A stretch of 51,760 bases of DNA from an uncultured Chloroflexota bacterium (GTDB lineage Bacteria; Chloroflexota; Anaerolineae; Promineifilales; Promineifilaceae). Within the stretch, counting starts at the first letter, position 1, and the number at the start of each line of letters is the position of its first letter. The stretch spans positions 1 through 51,760 of the forward strand of contig CAADGU010000353.1 of the NCBI GenBank assembly GCA_900696625.1, written 5' to 3'. The notes under the pieces were generated by a model, which saw nothing but the letters and a program-made list of their open reading frames with translations, made no database searches and was not told where the DNA came from. Shown in pieces: positions 16,196 through 23,168 of the stretch. A program made the position numbers and the translations under genes.

Positions 16196-16973
16196 ATTTA
16201 TCCTGCCAATCAGCCCAAATCTTTCTCAGGTTTTGCAGCGCGTCAAAATGCAGCTTGTGAATGGCGCTGCTGCTCCGGTTGAGCGCGGCTGCAATTTCGG
16301 TAAACGTCATCTGCTCAAAATAGCGCATGAGAATGATCTGTTTACGGGCGTCAGAGGTTAACTGGTCAACGGCCGTCAACAACGTGTGCCGCAGTTCGAC
16401 CGTATCCTCTGGGCTAGGGATGGATAGCTGTGGCCATATCCCTTCCCAGGCATCCCAATCATCTATCTGGTGTGTATCTACGGCCGTTTCCGCATAGCGC
16501 CTGTGTAACTGTTTCAAGGTAACGGTTTGCAGCAAAACGTAAGCCCAGGGGTCAAAATCGGTGTCATAAGGAAAGCGGGCATTCAGAAGTTGGGTGGCGG
16601 CGGCAGCGGCGCAATCGGCGGCCATTTCCTGCTTTTCGTTGTGGGCAGGCGGGGATTTTTGGCGGCAAAGATAGTTATAGGCCCACCGTTTGAGTTTGTC
16701 ATACAAGGGCAGCCACAGGTCGGCGCGCCGCTCCTGCTGGATTTGCCAGAGATAGGGCTGCCACTTTTCATAAAATGCCACCACCCGCCAGACGTACTCT
16801 TCGGGCCGGTGATTTTCTGAATTGTCCAGAAAGTGCTGTGCGCGACCCCGATCCAGGTTTGCCAGGATGATGGGGGTAATGCTGTGGGCGAAATCCTCCC
16901 CTTTCTGGATAGCTACTATTTGAATGGCCTGTTGCAGCGCCGCTGTCACTGCCTCTTCGTCCCAACTCGTCAT
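16188..16973 (-). CDS. ECF-like sigma-70 family factor, second copy
   Basis: A sigma-70-family factor of 261 residues from ATG 16973, which has AAGG six bases upstream; a TTG at 17006 would add 11 residues. Region 2 is at about residues 80-160 (LYDKLKRWAYNYLCRQ, DPWAYVLLQTVTLKQLHRR). Region 4 is at about 205-255 (LTSDARKQIILMRYFEQMTF, TEIAAALNRSSSAIHKLHFD). It overlaps the 271-residue gene by eight bases and heads an operon with the TPR-CHAT peptidase. It is not a close copy of the sigma at 10880-11743 but fills the same place next to a CHAT gene. Promoter TATAAT at 17014-17009 on this strand may drive it. Confidence 0.78.
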   Translation of the reverse strand: MTSWDEEAVTAALQQAIQIVAIQKGEDFAHSITPIILANLDRGRAQHFLDNSENHRPEEYVWRVVAFYEKWQPYLWQIQQERRADLWLPLYDKLKRWAYNYLCRQKSPPAHNEKQEMAADCAAAAATQLLNARFPYDTDFDPWAYVLLQTVTLKQLHRRYAETAVDTHQIDDWDAWEGIWPQLSIPSPEDTVELRHTLLTAVDQLTSDARKQIILMRYFEQMTFTEIAAALNRSSSAIHKLHFDALQNLRKIWADWQDKYE

Positions 16974-17006
16974 AATTGCCTTTGCCGGTGCGTAGTCTGA
17001 TGGCAA

Positions 17007-17373
17007 AGATTATAGAGGATGCTGCTGCCCATGAAAAGAAGTCGAAACAGATGTAAGAAATGGCACGCGGGGCAGGATAATAATGGGTAGTGGGAGGTCA
17101 CATGTGCCAGTAAGCAAAGTCACGGCCGTGCGCACAATGGATGGGTACGGCCGTGACCTTTACCCTTGATGTACAGGTTAGATCATTACAATCACGTGAC
17201 AAAGGTCACATGAGCACAAACGCAATTTTCAGTAAACTGCGCTTTGCCAATACAGTCATTCCCCTCATCCAGCCATAGGATTCCCAACCCTTGCTGGTGG
17301 GTTGTAGTTGTTCCTGACACCAGAAATCGAATGGATGGTTGGCGGCATTGACTATTGGTACAGGAGGGTTATT
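17007..17373. promoter_or_regulatory. Divergent control region between sigma operon and zinc-ribbon cluster
   Basis: This 367-base region has no gene. It holds TATAAT on the minus strand (17014-17009) before the sigma gene. An 11-bp inverted repeat GTCACGGCCGT / ACGGCCGTGAC (17119-17129 and 17147-17157) is built from two copies of the ACGGCCGT motif. GGTCACATG occurs twice (17097-17105 and 17204-17212), and a CRP/FNR-type palindrome lies at 17195-17210. Before the lipoprotein gene, CAACCC and GGGTTG can pair near 17285-17303. Confidence 0.5.
17195..17210. promoter_or_regulatory. CRP/FNR-family-like operator
   Basis: CGTGACAAAGGTCACA matches the TGTGA-N6-TCACA layout of CRP-family sites at nine of ten half-site positions (reading TGTGA-CCTTTG-TCACG on the minus strand). 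It lies midway between the divergent sigma and lipoprotein genes, so it could serve either. No CRP-like gene is in the window. Confidence 0.4.
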
Positions 17374-18111
17374 GTGCCAAAACAAGCTTCTCTTTTCCTC
17401 TATTTTTTAATAGCGGTGACGTTTATCCTGGTTGGCTGCGGTGCGGATATTGACCGGCGCGTCACGTTTTACCGCGACGAAGCCTGGAAAGCAGAGATGG
17501 AAATTCGCTTTCCGGCTGATCTGGTGGCCCTATTGGCCGCCTCGCCCGAATCGCTTGAAGCCGAGATCGCGCAGCAGGTGGCTGAATGGGAAGCAGAAGG
17601 CGCGCAGGTGAAGTGGAACTCCAGCCGCGAAGATGCCACCCTGATATACACGTTCGAAGTCGAGAGCGAAGGTTTAGAACTGCTGAATGAGATCGTGTTT
17701 GAAGATAACGCCACGATCACAGCCACAGAGGTTGACGGCCGTCGGCAAATCAACTTCTCCTATTTCGGATCCCGTAATCTGGTGGGCGCTAACAATGATA
17801 CGTTGACGCTGCAGGGCGGTGAAATCATTTCCAGTAATGGTGAGAAACTCAACAACGGCACAGTGCAGTGGGCGAATGCCAACGGCCGTATGAATGCCGT
17901 GCTGACCGAAAAAAGCAGGTCAGGTTTTGCCACATTTTTCCTTATCGTATTGGTATTGGGTGGATTGGGCGGCGGGTTATGGTATTACCGGCAGAAAAAC
18001 AGCCAGTCTCCGCCGCAGGTGGCGCCAGTTCAGACGGCCTTTTGCGCCAACTGCGGTACGCAGTTAAGCCCTCAGGCCAAATTCTGCCCCATCTGCGGAT
18101 ATAAACAATAA
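17374..18111 (+). CDS. Lipoprotein with transmembrane helix and C-terminal zinc ribbon
   Basis: I choose GTG 17374 because AGGAGGG stands five bases before it and the product then begins with a lipoprotein signal ending in ILVGC. An upstream ATG (17308) has no ribosome site. The extracytoplasmic part (~25-180) is mixed alpha/beta, with YRDEAWKAEMEIRFP at the start, and matches no family I know. A strong transmembrane segment (ATFFLIVLVLGGLGGGLWYY, about residues 187-208) leads to a C-terminal zinc ribbon, CANCGTQLSPQAKFCPICG. The layout places the ribbon in the cytoplasm and a lipid anchor plus sensor-like domain outside. It heads a run of zinc-ribbon genes on the same strand. Confidence 0.75.
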   Translation: MPKQASLFLYFLIAVTFILVGCGADIDRRVTFYRDEAWKAEMEIRFPADLVALLAASPESLEAEIAQQVAEWEAEGAQVKWNSSREDATLIYTFEVESEGLELLNEIVFEDNATITATEVDGRRQINFSYFGSRNLVGANNDTLTLQGGEIISSNGEKLNNGTVQWANANGRMNAVLTEKSRSGFATFFLIVLVLGGLGGGLWYYRQKNSQSPPQVAPVQTAFCANCGTQLSPQAKFCPICGYKQ

Positions 18112-18153
18112 TGACCCAGATGACTGATTTATCGGCACAACAAAGTGGTTGGT

Positions 18154-18181
18154 AGCTGGTGGCCACTATCAGCCACCAGCT
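18154..18181. terminator. Strong hairpin between zinc-ribbon genes
   Basis: AGCTGGTGGC (18154-18163) pairs perfectly with GCCACCAGCT (18172-18181) around an 8-base loop. There is no T tract, so it may attenuate or stabilise mRNA between the two genes instead of acting as a simple terminator. Confidence 0.5.
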
Positions 18182-18205
18182 GCCATTATTCATAGGAGGT
18201 TGTTC

Positions 18206-18661
18206 ATGCCTACAATTCAATGTCAGAACTGTGGGGCGGAGAATGTGGGGACGGTAAATTTTTGTAAGCAGTGTGGTAGCAAACTGGAACGGCCGTCTGC
18301 GCCGACTCCATCACCTGAGCCGAAGGCGTTTGCGGCTGATCTGCCAGCTTCAGGCACGGCCGTTGCCCCACCCTCTGTACGCATCGAAAACAAATTTGCC
18401 GCCCTTCACGGCATTGCCTCCCTCTGCCGGCTTTTGGCGTATATCTTTGCTGGTCTGGCCGTTCTGGGAGGGATTGTCGCCTTTTTTATCACCCTGTCCG
18501 ACTCCTTTTTTGCGGCAGTGGGCGCACTGATGGGCGCTCTCATCTGGGCCACCATCACATACATTTTCTGGCGGGTCATTGGCGAAAGCATTTCGGTGCT
18601 GCTGGATATTGAAGAGAATACCCGTCGTGCGGCGACTATTTTAGAACAACGTTTGCCGTGA
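18206..18661 (+). CDS. Zinc-ribbon membrane protein
   Basis: ATG 18206 is preceded by AGGAGG; an earlier in-frame ATG (18149) lies in the hairpin region and has no ribosome site. The 151-residue product starts with a zinc ribbon (CQNCGAENVGTVNFCKQCG, residues 6-24), then a Pro-rich linker, then two hydrophobic helices (LCRLLAYIFAGLAVLGGIVA and FFAAVGALMGALIWATITYI). It ends in a charged helix. It resembles many small zinc-ribbon-plus-two-TM proteins of unknown role. The ribbon and C terminus should both be cytoplasmic. Confidence 0.75.
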   Translation: MPTIQCQNCGAENVGTVNFCKQCGSKLERPSAPTPSPEPKAFAADLPASGTAVAPPSVRIENKFAALHGIASLCRLLAYIFAGLAVLGGIVAFFITLSDSFFAAVGALMGALIWATITYIFWRVIGESISVLLDIEENTRRAATILEQRLP

Positions 18662-18722
18662 TGATGACGGGCAGCCCCGGATGTTTCACGTAGCGACAAA
18701 TAAAGAATAACGGAGGCATGCT

Positions 18723-19568
18723 ATGAGTGACTTTTTTAATCGGGTGCGTTCGGGGGCGGGCAAAGCGGCTTTTGAAGCCGACAAACTGCGGCGGACACAG
18801 GCCATACAACTCAAAATCCGGTCACTGAACCAGGAGACGGAGAAGGTGTATACCCAGGTGGGGCGGGTGGCCTATACCCTGTACCAGCAAGAACAGGTGG
18901 CCCAGCCGGAGCTAAAGGCAGCCTGCGACCGGCTGGCAGCGGTGTTTGCCCAGATTGCAGCGCATGAACAGGAAGTTGAGCGCATCAAGGCAGAGGTATT
19001 TGTGGACGCGGCCGTGGCCGGCATCCAATACGGCCACATCTGCCCTAACGGGCACGGCCAGATAGCGCCGCAGGATTATTTCTGCCAGGTGTGCGGCGCC
19101 AAAGCCATTGACGTGCCGCCGCCCACCGGGCTGGCCTGCCCGCACTGCCACGCCCCGTTGCAGCCTGGGGCGCGGTTTTGCGCCAACTGCGGCCAGAGTT
19201 TGCCGCTCGCGGCGGCGACAGCGCCGGTTTCCAACCCCTGCCCCAATTGCGGCGCGCCCCTGCTGCCAGATGCACTCTTTTGCACGGAGTGTGGGCATAA
19301 GGTGACCACGCCCGAACTAAAATCTGAGGAAGCGCATGAGGTTGTGGACACGCTTGCACTGAGCGCAGCCGAAGTGGCCGTGCCTGACCCATTCTCGCCG
19401 GCCAGTGACATAGATGCGCCAGATGTGGTGATAGCGGCTGAAGAGGAAGCGGCCGTAACCACTCCACCAGACGAACCGCTAGCGCCACCCGCCGCCTGCC
19501 CGGTCTGTGGTGCGTCCCTGGTGGAGGGCGCCGCTTTTTGTACGGAGTGTGGCCATCACCTCAATTAG
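18723..19568 (+). CDS. Coiled-coil protein with four zinc ribbons
   Basis: A 281-residue soluble protein with a CGGAGG ribosome site before ATG 18723. Residues 1-95 form a helical coiled-coil region (IQLKIRSLNQETEKVYTQVG, AAHEQEVERIKAEVF). Four zinc ribbons follow: CPNGHGQ...CQVCG (~107-124), CPHCHAP...CANCG (~139-157), CPNCGAP...CTECG (~173-191) and, after an acidic, Pro-rich linker, CPVCGAS...CTECG (~259-277). No membrane segment is present. Multi-ribbon proteins of this kind (DZANK-like) act as protein or nucleic-acid binding platforms; the partner may be one of the membrane zinc-ribbon neighbours. Confidence 0.8.
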   Translation: MSDFFNRVRSGAGKAAFEADKLRRTQAIQLKIRSLNQETEKVYTQVGRVAYTLYQQEQVAQPELKAACDRLAAVFAQIAAHEQEVERIKAEVFVDAAVAGIQYGHICPNGHGQIAPQDYFCQVCGAKAIDVPPPTGLACPHCHAPLQPGARFCANCGQSLPLAAATAPVSNPCPNCGAPLLPDALFCTECGHKVTTPELKSEEAHEVVDTLALSAAEVAVPDPFSPASDIDAPDVVIAAEEEAAVTTPPDEPLAPPAACPVCGASLVEGAAFCTECGHHLN

Positions 19569-19888
19569 TTGTGAACGCAAACGGCCGTGAAAGAAAGTCT
19601 CAATCTTGTCAAAAAAGCAAGGAACGATTGAATTCTTTGAAGATGGCACTGTTATATTAGATGGCAACCAGGGTCATCTTAACCGGTAGCTCTGGTGAAA
19701 TGAGGCCGGTACCGACACCCCAAGGTGCAGAAGCCCGTTGCCTGATCGAAGTAACCCGGATTGTTCATGTATTCACGTCTATTGATGAGGAAATGGAACG
19801 TTTTATTGAAGAGCAAGAATGAGACCACTTTATGTTTATCAAACTTTTTAGTGATTGAATCTGCAAACCATTCAACCAGGAGAAACCC
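19569..19888. other. Intergenic stretch with possible decayed small gene
   Basis: This 320-base gap has one ACGGCCGT (19582-19589) and two overlapping short frames: a TTG-started peptide ending ...FFEDGTVILDGNQGHLNR at a TAG, and the ATG frame at 19661-19822 listed separately. A good AGGAGA ribosome site for the next gene ends the gap. No hairpin stands out. Confidence 0.4.
19661..19822 (+). CDS. Possible small protein, perhaps a frameshifted remnant
   Basis: A 53-residue frame from ATG 19661 to TGA 19822 (begins MATRVILTGSSGEMRPV, ends DEEMERFIEEQE). No ribosome site precedes it. An overlapping frame just upstream encodes QGTIEFFEDGTVILDG, which reads like the natural N-terminal part of the same protein, so a one-base shift near 19680 could have split one gene of about 75 residues. 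Family unknown. Confidence 0.3.
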   Translation: MATRVILTGSSGEMRPVPTPQGAEARCLIEVTRIVHVFTSIDEEMERFIEEQE

Positions 19889-20596
19889 ATGATTAACTGT
19901 CCCAATTGTAACACCCCCAACAGCCCCGAAAGCCGTTTTTGTATTAGCTGTGGTCAGACATTGGCCGGACAGGTGGCGGGCAATGGCGAAACGGCCGTCT
20001 CCGCTACCAACTTCATGCGGCGACAGTTGGGTATTGCCACCGCCCGGCTGCTCATTGCCCTGCTGCTCATCTGGTTGTTGCGCAGCATTTTGATCAACCT
20101 CTCCTTTGTCGAAGGGCTGCGCATTCCCGAAGTCCCCTTTGCCGTTGAGCAACTGATCACCTTCATCGCCTATGCCGTCGCCTTTGTCCTGCTGATAGGG
20201 TATACACAAACGCTGCGAACGGTTTGGGCGCACGCCTTTCCCTCGCTGGCGTCGTTAACGCCGGCGTTGGTGGGCATTATCTACGTTGTGCTACTTTCCC
20301 TGGCATACCGGGCGCTGCTGCCTCTCGTCATCAATCTGGTTGATGATCCCGGCGATTTTGTCCTGGCCCTACGGGTGGTATTGGTTATTCTGGCAATCAT
20401 TTTGCTGAGTTGGGCCGGCAAGGTGATTTACGACGCGCTGCCCGGCTGGTTGGGCAGCATCCGTATGGACACGCCAAAGGTAGATGATGGGCAGAGGGCC
20501 TGTTTGCACTGCGGCCTTTTGAATCAGGCGGCGATGAGCTATTGTGGTTACTGCGGTCATGCATTAAAGTCAGGCACAGAAGTTGCTTCTGACTAA
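19889..20596 (+). CDS. Zinc-ribbon membrane protein with ribbons at both ends
   Basis: A 235-residue protein with CAGGAGAAACCC before ATG 19889. It begins with a zinc ribbon (CPNCNTPNSPESRFCISCG, residues 4-22), passes through about four hydrophobic helices (LLIALLLIWLLRSILINL, FIAYAVAFVLLIGYTQTL, LVGIIYVVLLSLAYRALL, ALRVVLVILAIILLSWAG) and ends with a second ribbon (CLHCGLLNQAAMSYCGYCG). With an even number of helices both ribbons would lie in the cytoplasm. I recognise no transport motif. It belongs to the same-strand zinc-ribbon series and is followed by a terminator-like hairpin. Confidence 0.78.
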   Translation: MINCPNCNTPNSPESRFCISCGQTLAGQVAGNGETAVSATNFMRRQLGIATARLLIALLLIWLLRSILINLSFVEGLRIPEVPFAVEQLITFIAYAVAFVLLIGYTQTLRTVWAHAFPSLASLTPALVGIIYVVLLSLAYRALLPLVINLVDDPGDFVLALRVVLVILAIILLSWAGKVIYDALPGWLGSIRMDTPKVDDGQRACLHCGLLNQAAMSYCGYCGHALKSGTEVASD

Positions 20597-20603
20597 ACAA
20601 TGG

Positions 20604-20630
20604 AATTCCCAGCATGGTTCTTTGGGAATT
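20604..20630 (+). terminator. Hairpin after the double-ribbon gene
   Basis: AATTCCCA (20604-20611) pairs with TGGGAATT (20623-20630), loop of 11 bases, starting seven bases after the stop codon. The following TTAGGGGG is not a T tract, so termination strength is uncertain. Confidence 0.45.
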
Positions 20631-20646
20631 TAGGGGGTTGACAAGG

Positions 20647-20761
20647 CCCCTTCGACAAGCTCAGGGCAGGCTGTGATGCGTGATGAGTGATGCGTGACCA
20701 GAGAGACCACACGCATCACTCGTCACATGTCACGCCGAACCCCATGAAATCCTGTAGAGCC
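20647..20761. repeat. Intergenic repeat cluster: TTCGACAAGCTC element and GTGATGCGTG hairpin, copy 1
   Basis: CCCTTCGACAAGCTCAGGGC (from 20648), a short palindromic element common in many bacterial genomes, is followed by a 95-bp repeat (20667-20761). Within the latter, GAGTGATGCGTG (20685-20696) pairs with CACGCATCACTC (20710-20721) around ACCAGAGAGACCA. The same 95 bp recurs at 25476-25570 with about 85% identity. The two copies bracket the PD40 and carboxypeptidase-like genes. Confidence 0.75.
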
Positions 20762-20791
20762 CAAAAATTGAACGAATCTACCGGACACAGC

Positions 20792-23122
20792 ATGACTCAG
20801 CAAAAGTATTGCCCGCAATGTGGGCAGCCAAATGAGGCGGAAGCACGGTTTTGTGGCAATTGTGGCCGTGAACTGCCGCTGCTGCCGCCACTACCGGCAG
20901 CGCCGCCGCCGGGCAGACGGCGGGCCGGGGCGACGATAGCCGCTTCCTTGTTGATACTGCTGGCGCTGCTGGCAGTTGGCTGGATTGTGGTGTGGCCCCG
21001 GCTGCAACCATCGGATGGGCCACCGACTGCTCGGCCAACATCTTCGCCAACGGCCGTTACAGAGATACAAGCAGAACAACCAGTCGTTGCCGTCGCTGTC
21101 ACCGAAATGCCTGCCGCACTGGTAACAGACACGGCCGTACCCACTCCCTCCCCCTCAGCCACCGCTGCCATTTTCCCCACCATAACGTTGACGCCTACGG
21201 CCACCTCCTCGCCCACCCCTCTGTCGCCAACGCCGGCCTCCTTGCCGGACGAGATCGTTTTTCAATCCAACCGCAGTGGCAGCTTTGAGATTTACATTAT
21301 GCACAGCGATGGCAGTAACCTGCGGCGGCTGACCAACAATACCGGCGACGACCAATATCCGCGCGTCTCGCCCGACGGCCGTGCCATCCTCTTTGAATCC
21401 AACCGCGATGGCAACCCGGAAATTTACGTGATGAACCGTGACGGCAGCGGCCAGACCCGGCTGACTTTTAACACAGCTAATGACCGCCTGCCCGCCTGGT
21501 CGCCGGACGGTACCAAAATCACCTTCCAGTCCGGGCGCAGCGGTGACGCCGATATTTACATCATGAACGCCGACGGTTCTAACTTGCGGCGCGTCACGAC
21601 GACGGCCGAGCGGGAAGGGCATACCAGTTGGGGCATCCACAACCGGCTGGTATTTAACGCCAGCCAGGGTACATACTGGCAGATTTATGCCGCTGACGTG
21701 GACGGCAGAAACCGCCAGCGGCTGACCAACGGGCAGGTGGACGAGTATTCGCCGGAATGGTCGCCCGACGGCACACAAATCGTTTACGTCTCTGAACGAG
21801 AAAGCCGCGGCAACCCGGCGATTTTTGTGATGGACGCCGACGGCCGTAACCCGCGTATGCTCTACAACAGCCCTCTGGAAGATTGGGGCGCGGTCTGGTC
21901 GGCCAACGGGACGCAAATTGTTTTTACCGTGGAACAGCCGGATGGCACGGCCGACATCTACATCATGAACGCGGACGGCCGCAGCCTGCGCCTGCTCATG
22001 GAACGGGGCAGTTATCCCTCCTGGGCCATTGCCACACCCACGGTCAATTCGGCGGCGGGGGACACGGCCGTGCCTACCACCCCCGTTTTTCCCTTAACCG
22101 GGGCTGGCCTGCTGCCATTAACATTTGCCACATACGACGATTACACGCCCGCCCTCTCGCCTGACCAGCGCCGCCTGCTCGTTTCCGCCGAAATTGATGG
22201 CTACTGGCGCATCGTCGAGGTAGACCCCAACGGCGGCGGGCAGTTGCGCCAGCTTACTCAGGCTAACGTCAATTTTCACCATCCCCATTTTTCGGCCGAT
22301 GGCCTGACCATTCTGGCGGCTTCTGACCGGGATGGTGATATGGACATTTACCTGTTGAGCGCGCTGACAGGCGCTGTTGTGCAGCAGTTGACCAATACCC
22401 CTGGCGATGACTACTTTCCGCGCTGGCTGCCAGATGAGAGTGGTTTTGTTTTTTCCACAGATCGGCATGGCAACCACGAGGTGTACCTGGCCCGGTTAGA
22501 CGGAACACAAACGCGCCTGACCGACCATTCCGCCTACGACGGTTTTGCCTCCCCTTCGCCGGATGGGCGCCACATTGCCTTTTATTCCAGCCGGGATGGG
22601 GATTATGAGATATACGTGATGGACGTGGACGGCCGTAACCCGCAGCGCCTCACCTTCAGCCCTGGCCGTGATGCCTCTCCCACCTTTTCGCCGGACGGTG
22701 AATGGATTGCCTTTGAGAGTGACCGCAGCGGCCACTATGAGATCTACGTCATGCGCCGCGACCGCAGTGAGGTGCGCCAATTGACCAATCATACCGGCGG
22801 GAATTGGTTCCCTATCTTTTCGCCCGATGGCCTCTGGCTGCTGTTTCAGTCGGCGCGCAACGGAAACATGGACGTTTTTCGCCTGCCTTTTTTGAGCCGG
22901 TCGCTTTACCTGAGTACCCCTTACCTGGCCGGTGAGGATGTGAGACTGGTACAGCAAAAATTGTTTAACCTGGGGTACAGCCAGGTTGGCCCGGTGGACG
23001 GCATCTTTGGTCCGCAGACAGAAACGGCCGTGAAAGCGTTTCAACAAGCCAACGGCCTGACCGCAGACGGCGTTGTTGGTCCTGTTACCTGGGATCGGTT
23101 GTTTGGCGATAATGATGGATAA
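20792..23122 (+). CDS. Zinc-ribbon, transmembrane, PD40 beta-propeller and peptidoglycan-binding protein
   Basis: I place the start at ATG 20792, directly before the zinc ribbon; an earlier in-frame ATG (20687) lies inside the repeat. The 776-residue product has, in order: a zinc ribbon (CPQCGQPNEAEARFCGNCG, 7-25), a transmembrane helix (~48-66), a Thr/Pro-rich wall-spanning linker (~70-150), two blocks of TolB-like PD40 propeller blades (SPDGRAILFESNRDGNPEIY and similar, at least ten) and a C-terminal peptidoglycan-binding domain (VRLVQQKLFNLGY, DGIFGPQTETAVKAFQ, DGVVGPVTWDRL). The ribbon is cytoplasmic and the rest outside. It could sense or hold the cell wall and signal inward. The ribosome site is weak. 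Confidence 0.85.
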   Translation: MTQQKYCPQCGQPNEAEARFCGNCGRELPLLPPLPAAPPPGRRRAGATIAASLLILLALLAVGWIVVWPRLQPSDGPPTARPTSSPTAVTEIQAEQPVVAVAVTEMPAALVTDTAVPTPSPSATAAIFPTITLTPTATSSPTPLSPTPASLPDEIVFQSNRSGSFEIYIMHSDGSNLRRLTNNTGDDQYPRVSPDGRAILFESNRDGNPEIYVMNRDGSGQTRLTFNTANDRLPAWSPDGTKITFQSGRSGDADIYIMNADGSNLRRVTTTAEREGHTSWGIHNRLVFNASQGTYWQIYAADVDGRNRQRLTNGQVDEYSPEWSPDGTQIVYVSERESRGNPAIFVMDADGRNPRMLYNSPLEDWGAVWSANGTQIVFTVEQPDGTADIYIMNADGRSLRLLMERGSYPSWAIATPTVNSAAGDTAVPTTPVFPLTGAGLLPLTFATYDDYTPALSPDQRRLLVSAEIDGYWRIVEVDPNGGGQLRQLTQANVNFHHPHFSADGLTILAASDRDGDMDIYLLSALTGAVVQQLTNTPGDDYFPRWLPDESGFVFSTDRHGNHEVYLARLDGTQTRLTDHSAYDGFASPSPDGRHIAFYSSRDGDYEIYVMDVDGRNPQRLTFSPGRDASPTFSPDGEWIAFESDRSGHYEIYVMRRDRSEVRQLTNHTGGNWFPIFSPDGLWLLFQSARNGNMDVFRLPFLSRSLYLSTPYLAGEDVRLVQQKLFNLGYSQVGPVDGIFGPQTETAVKAFQQANGLTADGVVGPVTWDRLFGDNDG

Positions 23123-23158
23123 AAACAGTTGGCTGGTACCAGCCAACTGTTTTTATCC
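23117..23158. terminator. 42-bp perfect palindrome overlapping the stop codon
   Basis: GGATAAAAACAGTTGGCTGG (23117-23136) followed by its exact reverse complement makes a 42-bp perfect palindrome centred on GGTACC. It includes the TAA stop of the PD40 gene and ends ten bases before the next ATG. A run of five T near the right end allows it to work as a terminator in either direction, or as an attenuator before the carboxypeptidase-like gene. Confidence 0.75.
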
Positions 23159-23168
23159 GAGAAAGTTT

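Noticed and set aside
19679-20233. 184-residue minus-strand frame
   Set aside because: Antisense to the double-ribbon membrane gene, whose composition explains the open frame.
20687-20791. Earlier ATG for the PD40 gene
   Set aside because: It lies inside the 95-bp hairpin repeat and encodes residues with no counterpart in the neighbouring zinc-ribbon proteins, which start directly at the ribbon.
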